From positions 1 to 6,200 of the forward strand of contig JASHVB010000851.1 in NCBI GenBank assembly GCA_030039695.1: a stretch of 6,200 nucleotides of DNA, in the 5' to 3' direction. This document shows, piece by piece, positions 1-5,210 of the stretch. A program made the translations under genes and the position numbers. The DNA comes from Acetobacteraceae bacterium (GTDB lineage Bacteria > Pseudomonadota > Alphaproteobacteria > Acetobacterales > Acetobacteraceae). Every line of letters starts with the position of its first letter. Within the stretch, counting starts at the first letter, position 1. The notes beneath the pieces were generated by a model that saw only the letters and a list, made by a program, of their open reading frames with translations, ran no database searches and was not told the DNA's origin.

Positions 1-1217
1 CCAAAGCGACCGAAACCACAGATGATCACCGGCGCCACAGCGGCATCGATCGTATCGTACTCTGGAGCCGGCGCGGCCTTCAGTCGGGATTGCATCGCTT
101 CGGCGCCGGCAAACAGGATTGGTGTCGCGACCATCGAGGCTGCCGTCACCAGTGTCGCGAATGCCGCTTCGCCCGATCCCAACGCTCCGGCGGTCACCGC
201 GGCGCTGAACAGCACGAAACTGAACTCGCTGGCCTGCGGCAGTGCAAGGGCGAAGCGTAGCGCATTCGTCGTATCCTGCCGCGAGATACGCGCGAGGAGG
301 AAGGCAATGGCCGCCTTGGTAAACAGCAACACGGCGGTCGCCTCGCCGAGCAAGGCCGGCTGAGCACGTGCCAGCGAAAGATCCGCCGACATGCCGACCG
401 AGATGAAGAAGAAGCCAAGCAGCAGACCCTCGAACGGCTCGATATCGACCTGCAGCTCGTGGCGATATTCCGATTCCGACAACAGCACACCGGCCATGAA
501 GGCGCCGAGTGACGGCGAAAGGCCCGCGATCGTCGCAAGGAAGGCGGTGCCAGCAACGATCAGCAACGCCACCGTGGTGAACACCTCTGTCGTCTTAGCC
601 CCACCGATGGCGCGAAACACCCGAGGCAACAGGAAACGGCCACCGATGAGTATGACGGCGATCACCAACACGGCCCTGGCGACCTCATGCCAGGGCACGT
701 GGTGAGGCAAGGTCTTGCCTGCCAGGAGCGGCACCACTGCAACCAGTGGGATGAAGGCGAGGTCCTGGAACAGCAGCACGGCGAACGCGTTGCGGCCGGC
801 CGGGCTTCTGAGCAGGTCGCGTTCGGCCAGCAGCGGCAAGACGATAGCGGTAGAAGACATGGCCAGCCCGGCACCGAGCACGGCCGCGCCGCGCCAACCG
901 ATACTGGTCGCATACACCAGCACTGCCAGAACGGCGCCGGTGATCGCAAGTTGCGCCGTCCCCAACCCGAATACCGAGCGCCGCATCACCCACAGCCGCT
1001 GCGGCCGTACCTCGAGGCCGATCAGGAACAGCAGCATCACGACTCCCAGCTCGGCTACAGAGGCGATCTGATCGACATCGGTAATCAGGCCCAGCCCAGC
1101 CGGGCCGATCGCGATGCCCGCGAGCAGATAGCCCAGAACGCTGCCGAACCCGGCGCGCCGCGTTAGCGGCACGGCAAGAGCCGCCGCCGCGAGCAGGACG
1201 ACCAGTGTCGTCAGCAT
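1..1217 (-). CDS. kefB: KefB/KefC-type monovalent cation:proton antiporter (CPA2 family), 3' part outside window
   Basis: An inner-membrane antiporter that, in characterised relatives, exchanges K+ for H+ and acidifies the cytoplasm in response to glutathione adducts. Translating the minus strand from the ATG at 1217 gives 405 codons before the window ends. The first 375 or so residues are strongly hydrophobic. Family landmarks are VLGYLLAGIAIGP (27-39), AMSSTAIVLPLL (119-130), the conserved FQD of the transport core (150-152), LGAFMAGVLLSESEYRHEL (237-255), the regulatory loop and following helix DIEPFEGLLLGFFFISVGM (258-276), and the Rossmann motif GFGRF at 401 that opens the TrkA-N/RCK nucleotide-binding domain. 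E. coli KefB and KefC are about 600 residues, so roughly a third is missing. SESEYRHEL and FFISVGM look closer to KefB than KefC, but the two are hard to separate. This is the only usable start: the same frame reaches a TAA about 80 bp upstream with no ATG, GTG or TTG between. I see no clear Shine-Dalgarno site. No KefF/KefG-type partner is visible upstream. Confidence 0.93.
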   Translation of the reverse strand, partial: MLTTLVVLLAAAALAVPLTRRAGFGSVLGYLLAGIAIGPAGLGLITDVDQIASVAELGVVMLLFLIGLEVRPQRLWVMRRSVFGLGTAQLAITGAVLAVLVYATSIGWRGAAVLGAGLAMSSTAIVLPLLAERDLLRSPAGRNAFAVLLFQDLAFIPLVAVVPLLAGKTLPHHVPWHEVARAVLVIAVILIGGRFLLPRVFRAIGGAKTTEVFTTVALLIVAGTAFLATIAGLSPSLGAFMAGVLLSESEYRHELQVDIEPFEGLLLGFFFISVGMSADLSLARAQPALLGEATAVLLFTKAAIAFLLARISRQDTTNALRFALALPQASEFSFVLFSAAVTAGALGSGEAAFATLVTAASMVATPILFAGAEAMQSRLKAAPAPEYDTIDAAVAPVIICGFGRF

Positions 1218-1294
1218 TCGCGGCCGATCAGTGGCGATCGCGCCGCCACGAAGTAGCCTGGGACGGCCACTCGCTTGCGGGGATCCTGCGAATA

Positions 1295-1603
1295 AGCCTT
1301 ATCTCGTCGATACGACATCGTCGCTCGGGTTTCATTCAACCGGAGACCCAGTAACAGCGTCGTGCGCTCAAAAGCAATAGATCCCTTTCCGTTTGCGCTT
1401 GCATGGCAAGTAGGAACACTACCCTTCGAGGAGTGCAGTGCGTGTCGCTGCAGGGGCCGCGGATCTGCTGCTCCGGACCGCACTGCCTCATAGGAGGCGA
1501 CAACGCCGCGCTCAGCCAGTGGCAGCTCGACATTGGGTAGGCTCATGCTGAGCACACAGAACAGTCAGACGGTTTTGTTGATGGCATCCCCTGGCGAACG
1601 ATG
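1295..1603 (-). mobile_element. Degraded IS6-family-like transposase remnant (N-terminal part)
   Basis: Reading the minus strand from 1603 gives HRSPGDAINKTV, a TGA stop at 1567-1565, then LFCVLSMSLPNVELPLAERG and VVASYEAVR. From memory, IS6-type transposases of alphaproteobacteria begin roughly HRFPPEIIxHAVWLYxRF, then LSxRDVExLLAERG, then VxVSYExVRRW. The two align without gaps, and the in-frame TGA falls where the family has TGG (Trp). Further down the same frame, NGK (about 52 codons before the end) and RRDKA (1309-1295) fall close to the expected spacing for the family's NGK and RRDKA motifs. The stretch between them, which should hold the first catalytic Asp (WHLDE), is not recognisable and probably contains indels. 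The C-terminal half is absent because the kefB start follows almost at once. I could not find terminal inverted repeats. It is certainly non-functional. The family call rests on remembered consensus and has not been searched. Confidence 0.55.
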
Positions 1604-1774
1604 ACAAGGGTGGGGAAGGGGCGACTTGATGCTCTCACTTGCCCCCAGGCCGCCGGCCATCCCCGGTTACAGTGACAATGCCACCCGCTCGGCGGCGCGG
1701 CTCCGGCACATGACGGTTTCTATGCTGTTGAAGATATCCCCGACCCCTTCAATCTGGGGAAAAAAGAACAGCAA

Positions 1775-2179
1775 TTGGCGGTGGCGGCCGCTTTCGAGAC
1801 GATGGTCCAATCGAAGGACGATTTCCCATTCGATCTGCGTTCCGACAACATCCGATTAAACGGAAACGAACTGGTGGTCATTGACTTCTCGGAAGGCGGT
1901 GTGGTCGTCGCGAACCCGTCGTTCGCGAAGGACAGTCTGCTAGAATTCTGGCGGAAGAAGACCAAGTTAGGAAAATCCAAGATCACTGGAGAGTATTCGC
2001 GGGCGGGCAATCGTCTGCAGACCTTGCTTGACAACGCCGCCAAGGAAAATTGCCTTCCGCTGGAGATGTCGAGAAATCCGAAAGATTGCGACAGCACGTC
2101 CTGCGATTTAATTCTGGATAATCTCGACGAGAACGACGCAGCGGCGCCTCTCGCACCGGGCAAAGCGGAGTCCTATTGA
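1775..2179 (+). CDS. N-terminally truncated protein with protein-kinase-like catalytic loop, probably a gene fragment
   Basis: A 134-residue frame starts at a TTG (1775), but the frame is open from 1676, just after a TGA at 1673-1675, and the residues in between read like coding sequence (HDGFYAVEDIPDPFNLGKKE). Residues 18-39 resemble a protein-kinase catalytic segment: PFDLRSDN (D20 as catalytic Asp, N25 as metal-binding Asn), IRLNGNELVVI, then DFS (37-39) as a DFG-like motif. The D20-to-D37 spacing of 17 is close to the 18 in PKA. The His and Arg of HRD are replaced by Pro and Phe. Kinases need about 100 more residues upstream (glycine loop, Lys, Glu), and I cannot find them in any frame. 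The C-terminal 90 residues are unrecognised and carry three Cys (93, 105, 110). More Lys, Asn and A/T-ending codons than the flanking genes hint at transfer. It abuts an IS remnant, which may have removed the 5' end. There is no clear RBS. The kinase reading is my inference. Confidence 0.45.
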   Translation: MAVAAAFETMVQSKDDFPFDLRSDNIRLNGNELVVIDFSEGGVVVANPSFAKDSLLEFWRKKTKLGKSKITGEYSRAGNRLQTLLDNAAKENCLPLEMSRNPKDCDSTSCDLILDNLDENDAAAPLAPGKAESY

Positions 2180-2200
2180 CGGCTGTCGCGCTGCCGTCAA
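2176..2200. repeat. Perfect 8-bp inverted repeat over the stop codon of the kinase-like frame
   Basis: TTGACGGC (2176-2183) and GCCGTCAA (2193-2200) are exact reverse complements separated by a 9-nt loop, and the stop codon TGA (2177-2179) lies inside the left arm. The RNA could fold into a hairpin able to stop or stabilise a transcript. No T-run follows the right arm, so it is not a classical intrinsic terminator. Confidence 0.5.
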
Positions 2201-2231
2201 AGCCCGGTCACTTGAAACTCTCGCCCGACAC

Positions 2232-2425
2232 GTGGCTCGCTCGTGCACGGGGTTCGTCACCGTGGGCCTCGATGGCAAGGTGGAATGTTCAGGTCACGCC
2301 TACCAGGAAAGATTACCGGCCGCTGGTTCTGCACGTCCTTCAGTCTCGAGCCGGATGGAACGACGCGGAGTGAGTCCTGCGGCCCGAAGAGGTCGAAGAA
2401 GCCCGCGCTGGCTGCGAGCCGGTGA
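2232..2425 (+). pseudogene. Frameshifted remnant of a small cysteine-containing protein
   Basis: Two overlapping frames read as one protein if a single frameshift is allowed near 2300-2310. The first gives CTGFVTVGLDGKVECSGHAY (from about 2244) and the second continues GKITGRWFCTSFSLEPDG, then TTRSESCGP, and stops at 2425. Joined, it has four cysteines, glycine turns and alternating hydrophobic residues, typical of a small disulfide-bonded exported beta-domain. The 5' end is unclear: a GTG at 2232 opens the first frame, but no signal peptide precedes it, and another frame (LKLSPDTWLA, around 2210-2240) might also belong to the original gene. I do not recognise a family. The alternative is that both frames are chance. 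The continuity of protein-like sequence across the shift argues for a decayed gene. Confidence 0.4.
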
Positions 2426-2795
2426 CGTCGACAGCAGCGCGGCGGCAGCCCTTACAGAGCCCGGGAGGCATTGTGGCGCTGCACGCCATCGATCGTTTCG
2501 TTACCACGAAAGAACCATAACTTACTAAAAAGTGCAGGCTACAGATAGGCCGGATGAAAAGTTGCGGAACAAGAAAATGTGAGTTAGTTCTCCGCACCAA
2601 ACGTCTTGGCAGGACCATACAGGTTATGGCAGATGCCATGCGCCTGAAACATGAGGCTGTGTACAGCAGTTTTTCCCGGGCCTGTCCCGGATCGATCAGA
2701 AGGAAACGTCAGACGGCCGCTGGATGGATGTCGATCGATAGTTGTTCTAGTAATGTTGCAACCATCCATTTCAACGGGATGCATGGGAATCTGTC
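2426..2795. other. Gene-free stretch of about 370 bp
   Basis: Short frames occur on both strands (for example a 106-codon plus-strand frame from 2554), but their translations are rich in Cys, Arg and Ser, show no domain pattern, and overlap the next gene out of frame. Small structures are TTTCGT-TACC-ACGAAA (2496-2511, a 6-bp hairpin with a 4-nt loop) and the 8-bp palindrome GTTGCAAC shortly before the 2796 gene. The segment is more AT-rich than the genes around it and probably holds the promoter for the 2796 gene. I cannot identify -35/-10 boxes with confidence. Confidence 0.4.
2785..2788 (+). promoter_or_regulatory. Shine-Dalgarno-like GGGA before the GTG at 2796
   Basis: GGGA ends 7 nt before the GTG at 2796. 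This modest site supports choosing GTG 2796, whose product begins with a good signal peptide. The nearby ATGs at 2780 and 2783 are in a different frame. Confidence 0.4.
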
Positions 2796-4124
2796 GTGCG
2801 AAAGAGCGTCAGTCGATACCTTGCTGCTGCCATCGTTTCGGCAACGCTGTTCTCGAATCTTCTGCCGCCGGTGACCGCGGCGACGGCTTCGACCGAACCG
2901 GATATCTCCGCCGGCGACATGTGTGGGCATGTGCAGAACCGCGCCGTTCGTGCCATGATTGCGTCGCCCGAAGACGGCATCTTCTCCGTCGATACCACTC
3001 AGGACGAGCCCGGCAAGCTCACCTGTGTCTGGTCGGCGCTGAAATCCGGAGCGCCGGACGGCTCAGCGCCCGATGCGACGCTCACGCTCGATCTCTATCA
3101 CTTTGCGAGTGTTGCGCGGGCAGTGGTCCAATTGCGCGGCTTCGGGATCGCTCCGCACCGGCCGCAGCTCGTCCGAACCGATGACGCGGAGGACGAGGTC
3201 ATCCAGGTCTCGCCGCGCATGAAGGCGGCGCGTCATGGCGCGGACATTGCGGTCGCCCAGGCAACCGTGCCGCAGTCCATTTCGAGTCGCCCGGACTGGA
3301 ATGCGCGATTCGAGGCTTTGACCCTGACTGGTAGCGGCGCTCAGTTGCTGGCGTCACCCGAACCGCCCGGGACGACCTCCCGGGCCGGTGGCGCAAGCAG
3401 CGCCGTGCCGCAGTGGATTCCACCACCCCATGCAGCACCGGCAGGGGCCGGGTTCTATGATCCTGTGCTAGCGGTGGTGGCCGCCGCCGCGAAGATGCCG
3501 AATCCGTTCTTCATATTCCCCTGCCTGCTCATCGGATCGCTTCTGCTGGCCTTCTTTCTGCCCGGCAAAGGGATGGTCCCGGGTAGAGGTATGGTCGGCG
3601 GGCGCATCGCTCTCATCGTGTTGGGGATCGGCATTGGGGTGATCAATCTAGCTTGTGGGTACGACATCGCCACCATGCTGATATATCATTTCGGAGCCGC
3701 CGGCACCGCCATTGTCACAGGAAGTTACCAAACCAACGTCGTGTACAACAACCAAGACGTGCGGGGATTCAACATCCTTATCCGCACACAAGACGGGAAG
3801 GTGGTCGAGGCACATTTTGAAACAGACGATTTCAATGTTTACCCGCCGCGCAATTCGACCATCTATCCGGATGTTGGTGACGTCTTCACAGTACGGTATC
3901 TGACACACGCACCGCAGACATTCGTTATCATGGCAAATGATGACAGCCCGTGGGCGCAAGCGGTGCGCTGCGACAATCTAAACCAGGCTGCAAGCGATGC
4001 GTCTCAGAAAACGGGCTTCGCACCGGATAACGCCCGCTACAAGGCGGCCTATGCCCAGGCCGTGGCAGCGGCGGAGCAGGCTGGCTGCGGGAATGAAAGA
4101 GAGAGCAACGAGGAGAGTCACTAA
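2796..4124 (+). CDS. Exported/membrane protein with DUF3592-like C-terminal domain, function unknown
   Basis: A 442-residue envelope protein that I cannot assign to a named gene. Residues 1-29 form a signal peptide (basic MRKSVSR, hydrophobic AAAIVSATLFSNLL, likely cleavage in VTAATA). Residues 33-185 form a probable periplasmic domain with a Cys pair (C43 and C77, the latter in TCVW), a pattern like small periplasmic sensor or lipoprotein domains such as DUF3558. A Pro/Gly/Ala linker (188-222) leads to two membrane helices, about 237-255 and 270-297. The short loop between them is basic (K258, R264, R270), so it should face the cytoplasm, with both large domains outside. Residues 300-390 are beta-rich: GTAIVTGSYQTNVVYNN, then FNILIRTQDGKVVEAHF, then YPDVGDVFTVRYLTHAPQ. 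This order, closing on GDxxxVRY, resembles DUF3592. A helical tail with C392 and C431 ends the protein. The start is GTG with GGGA upstream. The next gene lies 114 bp downstream on the same strand. The gene is intact despite decayed neighbours. Confidence 0.8.
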   Translation: MRKSVSRYLAAAIVSATLFSNLLPPVTAATASTEPDISAGDMCGHVQNRAVRAMIASPEDGIFSVDTTQDEPGKLTCVWSALKSGAPDGSAPDATLTLDLYHFASVARAVVQLRGFGIAPHRPQLVRTDDAEDEVIQVSPRMKAARHGADIAVAQATVPQSISSRPDWNARFEALTLTGSGAQLLASPEPPGTTSRAGGASSAVPQWIPPPHAAPAGAGFYDPVLAVVAAAAKMPNPFFIFPCLLIGSLLLAFFLPGKGMVPGRGMVGGRIALIVLGIGIGVINLACGYDIATMLIYHFGAAGTAIVTGSYQTNVVYNNQDVRGFNILIRTQDGKVVEAHFETDDFNVYPPRNSTIYPDVGDVFTVRYLTHAPQTFVIMANDDSPWAQAVRCDNLNQAASDASQKTGFAPDNARYKAAYAQAVAAAEQAGCGNERESNEESH

Positions 4125-4141
4125 GCAGAAGACCGTCTGAG

Positions 4142-4170
4142 CGTACGATCCATTCCATTTGATCAGTACG
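4142..4170. repeat. Imperfect hairpin in the gap after the 442-residue gene
   Basis: CGTACGATC (4142-4150) pairs with GATC (4161-4164) and GTACG (4166-4170), with one bulged A (4165) and a 10-nt loop. It lies 18 bp after the stop at 4124. Only a short T-run (TTTT) follows, about 12 nt further on, so it is at best a weak terminator. It could also be a processing site or a protein-binding site in the gap before the 4239 gene. Confidence 0.4.
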
Positions 4171-4227
4171 GCAGGTGACGATTTTCGCCCGGGTCCGGCG
4201 GAGATGCCGCGCGAGGCAGACGCAAGC

Positions 4228-4233
4228 AGGGAG
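4228..4233 (+). promoter_or_regulatory. Ribosome binding site AGGGAG for the 4239 gene
   Basis: AGGGAG sits 5 nt before the ATG at 4239. It is one of the strongest ribosome binding sites in the window and fixes the start of the exported 137-residue protein. Confidence 0.7.
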
Positions 4234-4238
4234 ACACA

Positions 4239-4652
4239 ATGCGCCAGGAGCATAGTCGTGAGCTCTGCGCCGCCCTAGCGAGCCTTTTCATTGGGCTTGG
4301 CGCCCCGATAACCGCGGTGTCCGCCGCCGAAGCTGGGTCAGTCGGGTTCAGTTCAATCGATAGCAGGCAGGTGGAAGATCTACTGTTTCGTTTCGATCGG
4401 AATGCTCTGCCGTCCGGTTCGTCGGACGCCGCCTTTGAGAACGGCGAGATGTTCCGCCTGTCCGGCACCGACATGCCGCCTCTTATTGTCGCTCACCCAT
4501 CCAATTTGACACCCATACGCATGACGCTGGCAGCAATATGCGGTTTGATTGTGGAGCATTCCTTCGGGATGCCGATGGGCATCGCAGCTTCTCACGAACG
4601 CCCGCTGGCCAACTCTGCCCTCGACAGCAAGGTAACGGACTTGGCGAGTTGA
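4239..4652 (+). CDS. Predicted secreted 137-residue protein, function unknown
   Basis: The ATG at 4239 has a strong AGGGAG site 5 nt upstream. Residues 1-30 look like a Sec signal peptide: a charged start (MRQEHSRE), a hydrophobic core (LCAALASLFIGLGAPI) and a likely cleavage in AVSAAEA near residue 30. The mature part, about 107 residues, includes an acidic/aromatic stretch (QVEDLLFRFDRNALP, 44-58), GEMFRLSGTDMPPLIV (69-84) and a hydrophobic segment (about 93-116) that could be buried or membrane-associated. I do not recognise a family. The TGA stop (4650-4652) overlaps a TTG start at 4649 of the next gene, in the order signal-peptide protein then membrane-anchored protein. A sequencing or natural frameshift joining the two into one protein is possible, but the good start context of each argues for two genes. 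Confidence 0.6.
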   Translation: MRQEHSRELCAALASLFIGLGAPITAVSAAEAGSVGFSSIDSRQVEDLLFRFDRNALPSGSSDAAFENGEMFRLSGTDMPPLIVAHPSNLTPIRMTLAAICGLIVEHSFGMPMGIAASHERPLANSALDSKVTDLAS

Positions 4653-5122
4653 CCGAGGAACCACCGCTCGAGGTGACGCGCGAGGAGTTTCTCGAAGCGG
4701 CCGTTGCCGCGGACGAGTTCGAGGACTTCCTCGACGCGGAAGACCATCATGGGTACTTCCGCGCTGGAGTGCGCTACCGATTCACCCTGGGCACGCGGAC
4801 AGCCAGTGCGCTCCGCTATGACGATCATCCGAGCGAGGTCTGCGTTCACCTGCCAGCCGCCGCAGCGTTCATTCCCTATTACGATCCTTTCCTTGCAGCG
4901 ATCGTGCGGCACCTGCGGGAGGATGCCCTGACGCATCGTATTCGGCTGTTGTGCCGGAAAGGCTATCGGGACATCGACGTCAAACGGCTGCTCACCCACC
5001 AAGGCCCCTTCTGGCGCTTCGTGGGGTGGTTCTGGGACGACCCATGGCGGGGGTTTGTCCTGTTCGCCCTCATTGTCCTCGCCGCGCTGCTGAGAGCGTT
5101 CATCGCAGCCTTCTCCGGCTAA
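4649..5122 (+). CDS. C-tail-anchored membrane protein of 157 residues, function unknown
   Basis: I place the start at the TTG 4649, which overlaps the TGA of the preceding gene (TTGA) and gives a natural N-terminus, MTEEPPLEVTREEFLEAAVA. There is little Shine-Dalgarno sequence, so translation would rely on coupling to the upstream gene. A GTG at 4673 with GAGGA upstream is the alternative. The frame continues upstream to an ATG at 4538, but that extension is Cys/Arg-rich, lies over the 4239 gene, and looks like shadow. Residues 1-35 are acidic and helical, and 40-75 look like beta strands (GVRYRFTLGTRTASALRY, SEVCVHLP). Residues 80-120 are basic and helical (IVRHLREDALTHRIRLLCRK). A Trp/Phe-rich segment (FWRFVGWFWDDPWRGF, 121-136) precedes a single membrane helix (about 135-155) ending in SG. 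With no signal peptide, the soluble part should be cytoplasmic. The TAA stop lies at the presumed end of the following IS630 element, so the original C-terminus may have differed. Confidence 0.6.
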   Translation: MTEEPPLEVTREEFLEAAVAADEFEDFLDAEDHHGYFRAGVRYRFTLGTRTASALRYDDHPSEVCVHLPAAAAFIPYYDPFLAAIVRHLREDALTHRIRLLCRKGYRDIDVKRLLTHQGPFWRFVGWFWDDPWRGFVLFALIVLAALLRAFIAAFSG

Positions 5123-5198
5123 TACCAATCTCCAATGAGCAGGACTCGTTGGGGGCGTCCCCGACGCGGCGGTGATTTGGTTGAAGTCTGGCGAACAG

Positions 5199-5204
5199 AG
5201 GAGG
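5199..5204 (+). promoter_or_regulatory. Ribosome binding site AGGAGG for the transposase
   Basis: AGGAGG ends 6 nt before the ATG at 5211. It is a near-perfect site and fixes the original transposase start (MAIPLRTDFDAARLREIA). Confidence 0.7.
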
Positions 5205-5210
5205 TCGGCG

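Noticed and set aside
194..993. Minus-strand open frames overlapping the antiporter in other frames
   Set aside because: They are out of frame with the recognised antiporter sequence, are rich in Arg, Cys and Ser, and contain no domain pattern.
22..1166. Plus-strand open frames of 104 to 159 codons across the left edge
   Set aside because: They are antisense shadows of the kefB-type gene, whose minus-strand translation matches a known family along its whole length.
1211..1555. 114-codon minus-strand frame as an intact gene upstream of kefB
   Set aside because: Only its first and middle parts resemble an IS6-type transposase, with a stop where a Trp is expected and unrecognisable sequence between motifs. 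I treat it as part of a remnant, and its overlap with the kefB start as chance.
2426..2795. Possible small RNA or riboswitch in the gene-free stretch
   Set aside because: Only short, weak hairpins were found, with no conserved motif or terminator, so no RNA gene can be supported.
2651..3184. 177-codon plus-strand frame overlapping the start of the 442-residue gene
   Set aside because: It is Cys/Arg-rich and out of frame with a gene that has a clear signal peptide and domain layout.
4538..4648. ATG 4538 as the start of the tail-anchored protein
   Set aside because: The added 37 residues are Cys/Arg-rich, lie over the upstream gene, and lack a ribosome binding site. The TTG at 4649 gives a much more natural N-terminus.
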